DNA from: Bacteroides intestinalis DSM 17393
Lineage (GTDB): Bacteria > Bacteroidota > Bacteroidia > Bacteroidales > Bacteroidaceae
Direction: 5' to 3'
NCBI RefSeq assembly: GCF_000172175.1
Contig: NZ_ABJL02000001.1
Coordinates: forward strand, 124,001 to 188,000
DNA: 64,000 nt
Part shown: positions 44,701 to 53,475 of the stretch, one piece after another
Layout: every line of letters begins with the position of its first letter
Numbering within the stretch: the stretch's first letter is position 1
Position numbers and translations under genes: made by a program
The notes under the pieces: model-generated
What the model was told of the DNA's origin: nothing
Databases searched by the model: none
The model's input: the letters and a program-made list of their open reading frames with translations, nothing else

Positions 44701-44806
44701 CGGTGACTGTGACTTGCTGTTGTGCAAATGCATTTACCGAAATGAACAGTAACAAAGCGCAGCAGGCAAGAATGAGTCTGCATGAGCGTTTTTCTTTTCT
44801 TTTCAT
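41771..44806 (-). CDS. SusC/RagA family TonB-dependent transporter
   Basis: A 1011-residue outer-membrane protein starting at MKRKEKRSCRLILACC; ATG 44827 lies seven codons upstream. A signal peptide is followed by a carboxypeptidase-regulatory-like domain (VTVTGNVKDEKGEPIIGANV, about 30-110). Next come a TonB box region and plug (EVVVVGYGVQRKSDMTGAV, GANSITADNKPLVILDG-type motif), then a 22-strand barrel ending VRSFTFGLKLDL. No N-terminal STN domain is present, so anti-sigma signalling is not expected. It is the first gene of the operon, adjacent to the regulator at 45008, and would be energised by a TonB such as that at 16636. Confidence 0.96.
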   Translation of the reverse strand: MKRKEKRSCRLILACCALLLFISVNAFAQQQVTVTGNVKDEKGEPIIGANVIVKGTGTGSVTNVEGDFSLANVQNGSTLEISFIGYLNQDVKVNGTKPVSIILKEDTKMLDEVVVVGYGVQRKSDMTGAVASVNTKTLENRPQTNIIQSLQGAVPGLNISVTGTNAEGSSTKTRIRGENSITADNKPLVILDGIPFDGPWSEINPNDIESIEVLKDASSAAIYGARGSNGVILISSKRGEKGKLTVSYDTYITIDNPINFPNLMNGAEFWKYKTEALKDANTTPPTESNPEPWMGSMTATELRMHEAGMDTDWLELATRTGFKQQHNISFRGGVNKTNYFVSLNYTDVKGTAVGNQFKRYNIRFNLDQEFTSWFKFSTSTQLGRYDRSGSSASFSRAFRMNPLAEAYDEEGNIRSAAWEDSSEAFSVNPLSSLNNKSNDIRSKVITNNVVEIKLPFVPGLSYKLNTGYTYQNSSWKQYQGMDTYYGARSNGILNTDDWHSQEWILENIITYTREFGKHRIFFTGLYSAQSYEKEGNGMEGKDFPNDVMYYYQISKAATMSGSSSYTKQNHISQMARLNYSYDSRYLLTLTARRDGYSAFGSQSKFGIFPSMAIGWNISNEHFFQTSPLAKVVSNLKYRLSWGKNGNEAVGAYTTLPDLSTFNYLKDDHTPNYGFYPSKLASPSLGWETTQSINTGIDFQLWNGRIQGTFDMYWSKTSDLLLNRSIPTINGTGNITENIGETKNRGLELQITSNNIAKKDFDWSTTFNLSHYKTKIVNVGLYDANGNPMDDIGSRWFIGQPINVNYDYRFIGIWQITDPSNPNGQQDPNYRYSIPGYMKYHDKDGVNDITPADKEIIGSAIPKVTMGMTNTFRYKNVSLSVFLNAQLGQTANNWLYDVSHNSYRQNRLMVDFWTPENPTNKYPKNSLDTSVNPMSAGFYEKTDFLRVQDVTLAYRVPQRWLKKISLNRLEVYMNIKNLATWTSWTGLDPEFISDQQSTPQVRSFTFGLKLDL

Positions 44807-45007
44807 GATTCGTTTAATAGTTAACATAAGTTTTTAGTTTGGATCTCTGTGGCAAAGGTATGCGCAATAAGGGTTACTTACTCTGCGAGGTAAACAGGCA
44901 AAGTAAACTGTTAAAACTGATAAGTGATTGATTATTAGTGCTGCTTTCTGAAAATGAGAGGCTCGGAAGTAAACTCTTTGAATGGAATCGGTAGTAGAGA
45001 GCAGGGC

Positions 45008-46723
45008 TTACGCTTTGTATTTTCCGAGCTTTTTCACAGCATTTATAAAATCTTCTTTCGGGATAATGGATTTATTCCGGGTACGAAGCCGGTTGTTATA
45101 AACTGTTTGTGCGGAACAATGGAGGAAGTCCGCTATCTTCACGCTGTCTGTGATGCCGAGTCTTATCAAGGCATGTATGCGCAGTTCGGTATTAAGCAGT
45201 TCGCCTTCTTTCAGTTCGATGCGCTCTTCGGGTAGCAGTAAGGCGTTGAAGTCACCTACAAAATCGGGATAGAGATGCAGGAAGATGGTATCGAAATTCT
45301 GGTAGAACTCTTTCAGTTCGTTGGAGGCTGTTGCGGAAGAGTCTGTCATTGCTTTTACATCTTCTATCTGGCCTACTTTCAGTTTCCGGTTGATGTTCTT
45401 GCGAAACTCTTCCAGCTTACTGATGTAGGTGGAACAGATGTTGAATACATAGCCGATATATTCTTCTTTTACGTAATTAGATTCCCGCAACTGGTCATTG
45501 ACTTCCTGTAATTGCGTATTCAAGTCTTTTAGCTGTATGTTTACTTCTTCCAGGCGTTGATGTGCCGTAGAGAGGGCATCCATATTAACAGACAGCTTCT
45601 GGTTTGTACTGTCTAACTTCAAGTTGGCTTCTTTTAGCCGGCGCATTTGCTTGCGGATGAACAGGAAGGCGCCGATCAGTACGAGAAATAAGAAACTGAC
45701 GGCAATCAGGGAGGCTTGAAGACGCTTTTGCTGTGTGCGGCTCTGTTCCTGGTACGCTTTGTAGATTTGGTTTTGCAAATGAGACATTTTGACTATTCGT
45801 ACCCGGTTGTGGAAAAGCATGGCTTTTTGGGAACAATAGAGGATGTAGTTATAGGCGCGGTCTATTTCTCCATGCTTAAATAGGTATTCCGCTATTTCCT
45901 GCAAAGAGCCGATATCTCCGTTGACAGACCGTATGTCTGCCATAGCCGAAAGAATGAGGTTTTCCAGGTATTTGCTCTCGTTATTTTCACTCCGGTAGAT
46001 GGCGGAGAGATTGTAGGTAGCTATGGAATACTTGCGGCTGTCGTTAGACAATGTCTGCTTGTTTTCCTCAAATGCTTGTTTGACGGGTTCTATTTCCGGG
46101 GTTCCCATGTAGAGCCATGCCCGGCAGTTCCAGTAGCGCAATTCGTCGGGAGTGGCTGTGAGGTATACCGAGTCTCGGAAAGCCTTTTGGAGATTATTGT
46201 AATGTTCCGACAGTTGGGAGTTCTCACTGGAGTAATCCCGGAGGCGGGAATAGAGTGTACATAACCTGCCAAAATACTCGGAACGGAGATTTTGGGGTAA
46301 TTCTTCCGGTTGGATGTCACTGACGGCTTTCAAGGCTTCGGTCAGTAGCCCGGAGGAGGTGAGGACAAATGATTGTTCGAGCAAAGAGACCACTTCCCAG
46401 GTACGGTTGTTGGTCTGTTGTGCCAGTTGTATGTTCTTGTTGATGTAATGTAGGGCGGAATCCGCATCATAAACCCGATACTCCAAATAGACCATTCTAT
46501 TCATGGCATAGAGTTCCTTTACATCTTTGACCCGGCTATACTGCATTTTCAATTGCTTGATGCGCTCCTCTTTTACTCTGACAAATAGATCCTGCTGTTC
46601 CAGCAGGCTATCTAAAGAGTGAAGTAATTTCCTGTTTTCTTCTAAAGCATGTTTAGAAGTGTCCGCACAGACATAGGCAGGAAAAAGAAGGCATACAATG
46701 AGTATAAAGAGGCCGCTTTTCAT
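45008..46723 (-). CDS. TPR, membrane and helix-turn-helix regulator (DUF6377-like)
   Basis: A 571-residue protein with a signal peptide or first helix (about 1-20), a periplasmic TPR-rich region (about 25-325), a membrane helix (about 333-353, LIAVSFLFLVLIGAFLFI), and a cytoplasmic coiled coil (about 355-415, repeats such as LKDLNTQLQEVNDQLRE). The C-terminal domain holds a helix-turn-helix near 535-560 (VKIADFLHCSAQTVYNNRLR). This is the architecture of Bacteroides DUF6377 regulators, which are often beside SusC/SusD loci. It is therefore the likely sensor-activator of the peptide-utilisation operon that follows. No sensor-kinase motifs are present. The signal it senses is unknown. Confidence 0.85.
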   Translation of the reverse strand: MKSGLFILIVCLLFPAYVCADTSKHALEENRKLLHSLDSLLEQQDLFVRVKEERIKQLKMQYSRVKDVKELYAMNRMVYLEYRVYDADSALHYINKNIQLAQQTNNRTWEVVSLLEQSFVLTSSGLLTEALKAVSDIQPEELPQNLRSEYFGRLCTLYSRLRDYSSENSQLSEHYNNLQKAFRDSVYLTATPDELRYWNCRAWLYMGTPEIEPVKQAFEENKQTLSNDSRKYSIATYNLSAIYRSENNESKYLENLILSAMADIRSVNGDIGSLQEIAEYLFKHGEIDRAYNYILYCSQKAMLFHNRVRIVKMSHLQNQIYKAYQEQSRTQQKRLQASLIAVSFLFLVLIGAFLFIRKQMRRLKEANLKLDSTNQKLSVNMDALSTAHQRLEEVNIQLKDLNTQLQEVNDQLRESNYVKEEYIGYVFNICSTYISKLEEFRKNINRKLKVGQIEDVKAMTDSSATASNELKEFYQNFDTIFLHLYPDFVGDFNALLLPEERIELKEGELLNTELRIHALIRLGITDSVKIADFLHCSAQTVYNNRLRTRNKSIIPKEDFINAVKKLGKYKA

Positions 46724-46727
46724 GGCG

Positions 46728-47681
46728 CTACAATCCTAAAACGTCCGTTTGTCTTGGCTGATTGTCATATTGTCCGCTGATTCCTTGGATTTCTTTGGGG
46801 TTCAACTCCAATCCTTTCTTCATATCTTCTGCAGAGCCTACCGTGTCACCATTCAGCAACTTGGCGCGACCGCGTTCATGATAGGCTTGTGCGAAATTAG
46901 GATTCAGTTCGATGGCTTCGTCAAAGAGTGCGATAGCTTCGGGATACTTCTTCTGGACGATATAAAGTTGTCCCAGGCAAAGAAAAGCCTGTTCGTTGAA
47001 TGGATTCAATTCTGTTACATAGCGATAATCGGTTTCGGCTTCTTCCTGCTGTCCCGTTGTTTCTTTCACTTTACCGCGGAGCAGTAATGCAGCTTCTTCA
47101 TCGGGATCTTGGGAGAGTATAGCGTCGATATCTTCGGTAGCTTCCTTGTATTGCTGCATCTTGATTAAGGCTTCGGCACGCAGCAGGCGGGCTTCGGTGA
47201 AGTCGTCTTTCAGTACGATAGCTTTGGTGAGATGGGCGATGCTCATGATACCGTCGTCCATACCTTGCTTGGCTCTGCCCAGAAGATAGTGTGCCATGGC
47301 ATTTCCTTCTTCTATTTCAATAGCTTTTTGTGCGGCGTCTGCCATTGCCTGATAGTCTTCTTGCAGGTAACATACGTTGGCAAGGGTGAGGAAAGTGGAG
47401 GTATGGTCCGGTTCCTGTTTTGCCATGCGTTCCAGCAGTTCATGTGCTTCGCTGAGGGCATTGGTTTGGATGTAAACCTGGCTCAGGTAGCTCATGGTTT
47501 CAAAGTCTTCCTGAAGGGCAAGGGCTTCCGTGAAGCATTTAATTGCATAATCGGGACGCCCCATGCGCTGTGCACGCATGCCGTCATACTTAAATATCTC
47601 GAAGTTCTTTTGATCGTTTTTCTGTTTTTCAGTTTCCGGTTTTTCTTGTTTGCCGGAGAAGAAAGATTTAAAGAATCCCAT
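46728..47681 (-). CDS. Tetratricopeptide repeat protein
   Basis: A 317-residue cytoplasmic protein starting at MGFFKSFFSGKQEK; the in-frame ATG at 47750 adds an unlikely basic extension. From about residue 35 to 300 it is built of about seven TPR units (GRPDYAIKCFTEALALQEDF, KKYPEAIALFDEAIELNPNFAQAY and others). TPR proteins mediate protein-protein contacts and the partner is unknown. The stop lies 4 bp before the start of the regulator gene, so the two are co-transcribed. Confidence 0.88.
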   Translation of the reverse strand: MGFFKSFFSGKQEKPETEKQKNDQKNFEIFKYDGMRAQRMGRPDYAIKCFTEALALQEDFETMSYLSQVYIQTNALSEAHELLERMAKQEPDHTSTFLTLANVCYLQEDYQAMADAAQKAIEIEEGNAMAHYLLGRAKQGMDDGIMSIAHLTKAIVLKDDFTEARLLRAEALIKMQQYKEATEDIDAILSQDPDEEAALLLRGKVKETTGQQEEAETDYRYVTELNPFNEQAFLCLGQLYIVQKKYPEAIALFDEAIELNPNFAQAYHERGRAKLLNGDTVGSAEDMKKGLELNPKEIQGISGQYDNQPRQTDVLGL

Positions 47682-47879
47682 AATATCTGTATTTCTTAGG
47701 TGTTTTGTTTTTATTCTTTTTGCAAACTTAGTGAAAAATCTCGTTTCCATATCAAGAATTCGACCTAAAAAGAAAAAACATCCGTGTTATTATTGATGGT
47801 ATCATTTAAAATTTGTTATTTTGCGATACATTTATCAATTATATTAATTAATCATCATTTCTAAATTAAAGACACAAGA

Positions 47880-48680
47880 ATGAAAAAGACTTTCATGAAG
47901 TGGGCCTTCTTTATGTTATGTATGGCCATGACAATGCCTGCAATGGCTCAGTTTAATGTGAAAGCACTGAAAGGTGCGGCTAAAGCTGTTAAAGCTGTTA
48001 CTCTGACTGATGCTCAGATGGCAGAATATGTAAAAGAGTATATCGACTGGATGGATACACATAATCAGGTATGTGCCGACGATAATGAGTATACAATTCG
48101 TCTGAAAAAGCTGACTGAAGGTTTGACGGATGTGGAGGGAATTCCTTTGAACTTCAAAGTTTATTATGTGATAGATGTCAATGCATTTGCTTGTGCTGAC
48201 GGTAGTGTGCGCATTTTCTCGTCTTTGATGGATATCATGACGGATGATGAATTGCTGGGTGTAATCGGTCATGAAGTAGGTCACGTGGCACACAAGGACT
48301 CTAAGAATGGGTTCCGTACGGCATTGCTGACTTCAGCTTTGAAGGATGGTATTTCTTCACAAGGTGGTACAGCAGCTAAGTTATCTGATTCTCAGTTGGG
48401 TGACCTGGGTGAGGCTCTGGTAAACTCTACATATTCACAGAAGCAGGAGAGAAGTGCTGATGACTATGGATATGAATTCCTGAAAAGTCATGGTAAGAAT
48501 CCCTGGGCAATGGCTTTATCTTTCCAAAAGCTGAAGAAATTGCAGGAAGAAGCCGGTGCACAGAAAAGTAGTAAGCTGAATCAACTGTTCTCTACTCATC
48601 CTGATTTGGATGCCCGTATCCAGCGTATGGAAGAACGTGCAACCAGCGAGGGTATTGAGAAGCCGGCAGTAACGGAATAA
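47880..48680 (+). CDS. M48 family metallopeptidase
   Basis: A 266-residue exported protease. The signal peptide ends near MTMPAMAQ. The Zn-binding HExxH is in VIGHEVGHVAHKDS (about residues 135-142) and the third-ligand Glu region is in QERSADDYGYEFL. The C-terminal LNQLFSTHPDLDARIQRMEE is typical of small periplasmic Loi/YcaL/BepA-like M48 enzymes, which take part in envelope quality control. It has no TPR or membrane domain. It is transcribed alone, divergent from the TPR gene. Confidence 0.93.
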   Translation: MKKTFMKWAFFMLCMAMTMPAMAQFNVKALKGAAKAVKAVTLTDAQMAEYVKEYIDWMDTHNQVCADDNEYTIRLKKLTEGLTDVEGIPLNFKVYYVIDVNAFACADGSVRIFSSLMDIMTDDELLGVIGHEVGHVAHKDSKNGFRTALLTSALKDGISSQGGTAAKLSDSQLGDLGEALVNSTYSQKQERSADDYGYEFLKSHGKNPWAMALSFQKLKKLQEEAGAQKSSKLNQLFSTHPDLDARIQRMEERATSEGIEKPAVTE

Positions 48681-48731
48681 TTCTTATTGATATCATAAGG
48701 AGAAGGGTGTGCATTCACTGTACGCCCTTTA

Positions 48732-50657
48732 TTATGCCTTCAGACTTATTATGCCGTTCTCCGCCTTCAGATCTTCATCTTCCAGCAATTCGCGGATGCA
48801 TTGAGAGATAATTTCTTTATCTGCTTCTATTTGTGAGGCAATATCGGCAGGTGTCAGAGGTTGCTTGCGAAGCAATTCTTTAATTTCTTCTTTTATTTGT
48901 TGGGAGGAAAGCCCGGGAGTCTCGGCACGGTGGCTGAGGCAGACATCGCATATTCCGCAGTTATGCTCATTCTTCTCTCCGAAATAGCGTAGAAGCATAC
49001 GGCTGCGGCAAACGGTTTCGGTCGTTACATAATCTACCATTGCCTGAATGCGGGCTTCATAACGCTCCTTACGCTCCTCGTATATGCTGCGGGAGATTTG
49101 CAGATGTTGCCTGTCTACGCGTTCGCGTGTGTATATGATATAAGGTGTCTTTTTATGTGGAATATAGTCGATGACACGCATCTTGGATAGACGTATCAGC
49201 AAGTCGTACACCCGTTGTCGCGTTAATCCGCTACGTACCGCAAGTGAATTCTCGTTGATAAAGGTGTAATCCGTGAATACTCCGGTGTAAGAGCGCAGAA
49301 CGATTTGAATAAGTTTGTCCATATCCTCTCCCAGTTCGCGTAATTTATACAGTTCATCACGGCGGACGGTGAAGTAAAGACGGGAGGCATTGTCCTGTTC
49401 GTCGGTATATTCCAGATATCCTGCTTGCGTCAGAATCTTCAATGCACTGTCGGCAGGTACAGGGAAGTATTTGAACTTCCGGCAAAAGTCTTCCAGATTG
49501 AACTCTCTGACACATCCCAAACCGTCTCCCATTGCCATCTGATAATAATATTGCAGATGTTCGTATACCTGTTTGATGTAGTCTTTCTCCGGAAAGGTGT
49601 CCGGGATACGTTTATGAAGGGTGACTTTGTCCGATTTGGCATAGAGTATTACGGCATACGCTTTGTTGCCGTCACGTCCTGCACGTCCTGCTTCCTGGAA
49701 ATAAGCTTCGGGAGAGTCCGGCAAATCGAGGTGGATTACGATACGTACATCGGGTTTGTCGATACCCATGCCGAAAGCATTGGTGGCAACCATTACACGA
49801 CTTTCTCCTGTCTGCCAGCGATGCTGACGTATATCCTTGGTGGCATCATCCAGACCGGCATGGTAGAAGTCGGCGGTAATCTCTTCGTTAATTAAAAGTT
49901 CGGTGATTTCTTTGGTTCGCCGACGATTGCGTACGTAAATAATGGCACTACCCGGCATACGGCGTAGGATGTGAAGAAGTTCTCCGGTCTTATTTTCTGT
50001 TTTGCGGACTATGTAGGCAAGGTTCTTTCGTTCAAAACTCATGCGAAAAACATTTTCCTGCCGGAAGCACAGCCGCGCCTGGATGTCCTTCACGACTTCC
50101 GGAGTAGCGGTTGCAGTCAGTGCCAGCACAGGGACACCGGGTAGGAGATCACGTATTTCGGCTATCTTCAGATAGGCAGGACGGAAATCATATCCCCATT
50201 GTGAAATGCAATGGCTTTCGTCAACGGTTATCATGCTAACGTTCATTTTCCGTAGCTTGGTGCGGAAGATTTCCGTATCCAACCGTTCGGGCGATATATA
50301 CAGGAATTTATAATTGCCGAAAATACAGTTTTCCAGCGTGACGATAATCTCTTGCCTGGACATTCCGGAGTAGATGGCAAGTGCTTTGATTCCTCTTTTT
50401 TTCAGGTTCTGTACTTGGTCTTTCATCAGAGAAATCAGAGGAGTAATAACTATGCAAAGCCCCTCTTTGGCAAGTGCAGGCACCTGGAATGTGATGGACT
50501 TTCCGCCGCCCGTAGGCATCAGCCCTAGGGTGTCTTTGCCTTCGCCAATGCTATTGATGATGTCTTCCTGTATGCCCCGGAAGTTATCATATCCCCAGTA
50601 CTCTTTGAGAAGTTGAGAGTTGAGAATGGAGAGTTGAGAGTTAGGCTGCGCAGTCAT
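48732..50657 (-). CDS. recQ: ATP-dependent DNA helicase RecQ
   Basis: About 641 residues from ATG 50657. The SF2 helicase core has Walker A MPTGGGKSITF, the DESH box in TVDESHCISQWGYDFRP, and AGRAGRDG in motor domain 2. The RQC zinc motif is in CRSRMLLRYFGEKNEHNCGICDVC, followed by a winged-helix region and a short C-terminus. RecQ unwinds forks and recombination intermediates. The upstream in-frame ATG at 50750 would translate a known kind of intergenic repeat (NSQLSILNSQLL-like), and even the residues just after 50657 come from that repeat, so the true start is uncertain. A start at about the KEYWGYDNFRG segment would also be possible. Confidence 0.93.
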   Translation of the reverse strand: MTAQPNSQLSILNSQLLKEYWGYDNFRGIQEDIINSIGEGKDTLGLMPTGGGKSITFQVPALAKEGLCIVITPLISLMKDQVQNLKKRGIKALAIYSGMSRQEIIVTLENCIFGNYKFLYISPERLDTEIFRTKLRKMNVSMITVDESHCISQWGYDFRPAYLKIAEIRDLLPGVPVLALTATATPEVVKDIQARLCFRQENVFRMSFERKNLAYIVRKTENKTGELLHILRRMPGSAIIYVRNRRRTKEITELLINEEITADFYHAGLDDATKDIRQHRWQTGESRVMVATNAFGMGIDKPDVRIVIHLDLPDSPEAYFQEAGRAGRDGNKAYAVILYAKSDKVTLHKRIPDTFPEKDYIKQVYEHLQYYYQMAMGDGLGCVREFNLEDFCRKFKYFPVPADSALKILTQAGYLEYTDEQDNASRLYFTVRRDELYKLRELGEDMDKLIQIVLRSYTGVFTDYTFINENSLAVRSGLTRQRVYDLLIRLSKMRVIDYIPHKKTPYIIYTRERVDRQHLQISRSIYEERKERYEARIQAMVDYVTTETVCRSRMLLRYFGEKNEHNCGICDVCLSHRAETPGLSSQQIKEEIKELLRKQPLTPADIASQIEADKEIISQCIRELLEDEDLKAENGIISLKA

Positions 50658-50758
50658 AGGGTGTGGTATTATGGGAAGTTGAGAGTTGAAGGTGGAAAGT
50701 GAGTAGTCAAACCGTATGGTAACTCTCAACTCTCCATTCTCAACTCTCAACTTCTCAA
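50606..50758. repeat. Intergenic GAGAGTTGAG repeat cluster
   Basis: GAGAGTTGAGAGTTGAGAATGG-like words and their complement (AACTCTCAACTCTCCATTC) occur several times. They form direct and inverted copies between recJ and recQ and run into the recQ reading frame. The outer copies can fold back over the recQ start. Confidence 0.7.
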
Positions 50759-50759
50759 A

Positions 50760-52475
50760 CTAATTAGGTTGAATATCCTCTATCTGCAACTGTACCTCGC
50801 CCCGTTTATGGGTATTCTCTTCAATGGTGTAGCAGATATCAAACGAACGCTTGGTTTTGATGAAACGTACATGCGAACTTTGTCCGAAGGCGATGCCGTT
50901 CATTACATTATTCGATTTGTTGTCTACCAGTTCCAGCTTGATATGCTCCTGATCACGCCCCACTACTTTACTGGTACCGTAATCATAGACATTATGCGTA
51001 CAGAATATCGGTTTCGGATTATCCGGACCATAAGGATTGAATTTCTTCAGGTCATTAAAGAATTTCGGAGAAATATCCCTGAAATCTATCTCTGCATCGA
51101 TATTTATGACCGCACTTGTCTGTTCCGGTAGGATGTTCTGTGAAACGAATTCCTCGAAGCGTTCGGTAAAGGCGGGAACATTCTCCACTTTCATCGAAAG
51201 ACCGGCTGCATAGGTATGGCCACCGAAATTTTCCAGCAGATCACGACAATATTCAATCGCCTTATACACGTCAAAACCAGATACGGAACGGGCGGAACCT
51301 GTTGCCATATCATCCGTACGGGTCAGTACTACCGCGGGGCGATAATAAATCTCCGTCAGGCGGGAGGCAACGATACCGATAACACCTTTGTGCCAATCCT
51401 CGTTGTATAACACGATGGAGCGGCGGTCTGCCAGTCCTTCCAGGTCAGCTACAATCTGGTTGGCTTCCTCGGTCATGGTCTTATCGAGGTCTTTCCGGGT
51501 TTCATTGTATTGATTGATTTGATTGGCTTTTTCCAAAGCCATGGAGAAATCTTTCTCTGTCAGCAGGTCGACAGCTTCTTTTCCGTTTTGGATACGTCCG
51601 GAGGCATTGATGCGTGGGCCTATCTTGAACACGATGTCGCTGACGGTAATATCCTTTTCCGTCAGTCCGCATACGTCGATGATCGCTTTCAAGCCTACAC
51701 TGGGATTACTGTTCAATTGCTTCAATCCATGGAAAGCAAGTATCCGGTTTTCTCCCATGATGGGAACAATGTCCGAGGCGATGCTTACGGCAACCAAGTC
51801 GAGCAGTGGAATGAGGTGATGGAACTCAATGCCATTGCTGATGGCAAATGCCTGCATAAATTTAAAGCCTACGCCGCAACCGGAAAGGTGCTCGTAAGGA
51901 TACGTATTATCTAAACGCTTGGCGTTCAGGATGGCGGCGGCAGGTGGAAGTACATCGTCGGGCACATGATGGTCGCAGATGATGAAGTCAATGCCTTTTT
52001 CTTTGGCATAGGTGATCTCCTCTACAGCTTTGATGCCGCAATCCAGTACGATAATCAATCCTACACCGGTTTCCGCGGCATAGTCTACCCCTTTGGTAGA
52101 TACCCCGTAGCCTTCGTTGTAGCGGTCGGGGATGTAATAGTCAATGTTCGAATAGAACTGTTGAATAAACTTGTAGACCAATGCCACTGCAGTAGTACCG
52201 TCTACATCATAGTCACCATAAATCAGAATACGCTCTTTCTTTCCCATTGCCTTATTAAGGCGTTCCACGGCCACATCCATGTCTTTCATCAGGAATGGGT
52301 CGTGCAAGTCGGGCAATTGCGGGCGGAAAAACTTCTTGGCATCCTGTGCCTTCGTTATTCCCCGCTGCACCAATAATCCGCTAAGAATCGGGCTAATCCC
52401 TAATTCTTGGGCCAACTTTTGGCTTGTCTCTACCTGTTCGGGTGTAATGGGTTGATAATTCCATTTGTGAGTCAT
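50760..52475 (-). CDS. recJ: Single-strand DNA exonuclease RecJ
   Basis: A 571-residue DHH-superfamily 5'-3' exonuclease acting in recombination and mismatch repair. Metal motifs are visible: DYDVDGTTAVAL, VLDCGIKA, ICDHHVPDD, and the DHHA1-type nucleotide motif FGGHTYAAGLS. The C-terminal OB-like domain (about 450-571) is present, so the length is normal. It starts immediately upstream of recQ, with the repeat cluster between them; the two probably act in the same repair pathway. Confidence 0.96.
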   Translation of the reverse strand: MTHKWNYQPITPEQVETSQKLAQELGISPILSGLLVQRGITKAQDAKKFFRPQLPDLHDPFLMKDMDVAVERLNKAMGKKERILIYGDYDVDGTTAVALVYKFIQQFYSNIDYYIPDRYNEGYGVSTKGVDYAAETGVGLIIVLDCGIKAVEEITYAKEKGIDFIICDHHVPDDVLPPAAAILNAKRLDNTYPYEHLSGCGVGFKFMQAFAISNGIEFHHLIPLLDLVAVSIASDIVPIMGENRILAFHGLKQLNSNPSVGLKAIIDVCGLTEKDITVSDIVFKIGPRINASGRIQNGKEAVDLLTEKDFSMALEKANQINQYNETRKDLDKTMTEEANQIVADLEGLADRRSIVLYNEDWHKGVIGIVASRLTEIYYRPAVVLTRTDDMATGSARSVSGFDVYKAIEYCRDLLENFGGHTYAAGLSMKVENVPAFTERFEEFVSQNILPEQTSAVINIDAEIDFRDISPKFFNDLKKFNPYGPDNPKPIFCTHNVYDYGTSKVVGRDQEHIKLELVDNKSNNVMNGIAFGQSSHVRFIKTKRSFDICYTIEENTHKRGEVQLQIEDIQPN

Positions 52476-52664
52476 TTTATATATTGTTTTTTCCTTTTTT
52501 CAGTCTCGTGGTTGGAACAGGTTTCGTTTCTCTCGGGAAAAGCCTATATTTTTCCAACAAGGCGTAAAAGTACGAAAAAGTATGGAAATAGAGGACGATT
52601 ATGCGGAAAAACTTTGCGCAAAACTTTTTCATACGAATATGAAAGTTCTGCATTCGATTTGCAT

Positions 52665-52672
52665 TATCTTTG
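52665..52672 (+). promoter_or_regulatory. -7 promoter element of yaaA
   Basis: TATCTTTG matches TAnnTTTG and lies 25 bp before the ATG at 52698. A -33 TTTG is not clear. Confidence 0.6.
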
Positions 52673-52697
52673 TTTCCCAAAAAACTTTGAACGTGAT

Positions 52698-53462
52698 ATG
52701 TTGACATTCATCTCTTGTGCCAAAACGATGACGGCACGTATATCTGTAGGAGTCCCTGAAATAACCGTTCCGTATTTTCAGGCGGAAGCAGTACAGAATG
52801 CCTTGGATATGGGGCAATTTTCAGCTGCTGACCTGGAACGTCTGCTACGTATAAATTCCAAGATTGCCGCTGAGAATTATCTGCGCTATCAGGATTTCTT
52901 TTCGGAGGCAAATTCTGCAATGCCCGCTATCTGTGCCTATACCGGTGCGGTGTTCAAACGTATAATGCCGAAAGATTTTTCCGAAGATGATTTTCGTTAC
53001 GCTCAGGAACACATGCGTATCACTTCCTTTCTGTACGGACTGCTTCGTCCGCTGGACGGGATAAAGCCTTATCGTATGGAAGGAGATGTACGCCTGCCCG
53101 AAAGGGGAGGGATGACTATGTTTGATTACTGGAAACCTTTGCTGACGGATTATTTTATAGCGGATATCAAACGTCAGGGTGGCATACTCGTTAATCTTGC
53201 CAGTGGTGAGATGAGAGATCTGTTCGACTGGAAACGAGTAGAAGAAGAAGTCCGTGTCATTACTCCCGAATTCCAGGTATGGAAAGGCGGGCAGCTAAAG
53301 ACAATTGTGATATATGCCAAGATGTGCCGCGGGGAAATGCTACGCTATATTATTAAAAATCGCATTGAAAATCCCGAAGACTTGAGAGCTTTTACGTGGG
53401 AGGGCTTCGCTTACGATGAAGGGCGCAGTACGGATGAGCACTTGCAATTTACGCTGGTGTGA
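52698..53462 (+). CDS. yaaA: YaaA family (DUF328) peroxide-stress protein
   Basis: A 254-residue protein of the YaaA/UPF0246 family, with SEDDFRYAQEHMRITSFLYGLLRPLDGIKPYRMEG as its most typical segment (positions about 95-130) and LVNLASGEMRDLFDW in the centre. In E. coli YaaA lowers free iron and limits damage by hydrogen peroxide. The start at 52698 gives the family N-terminus MLTFISCAKTM; the longer open frame from 52407 is antisense to recJ. It is a single gene facing aat. Confidence 0.92.
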   Translation: MLTFISCAKTMTARISVGVPEITVPYFQAEAVQNALDMGQFSAADLERLLRINSKIAAENYLRYQDFFSEANSAMPAICAYTGAVFKRIMPKDFSEDDFRYAQEHMRITSFLYGLLRPLDGIKPYRMEGDVRLPERGGMTMFDYWKPLLTDYFIADIKRQGGILVNLASGEMRDLFDWKRVEEEVRVITPEFQVWKGGQLKTIVIYAKMCRGEMLRYIIKNRIENPEDLRAFTWEGFAYDEGRSTDEHLQFTLV

Positions 53463-53475
53463 TCAGCGGAGGTGG

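Noticed and set aside
52407..52697. N-terminal extension of YaaA
   Set aside because: This stretch is antisense to recJ and upstream of the promoter element; the family starts at MLTFISCAK (52698).
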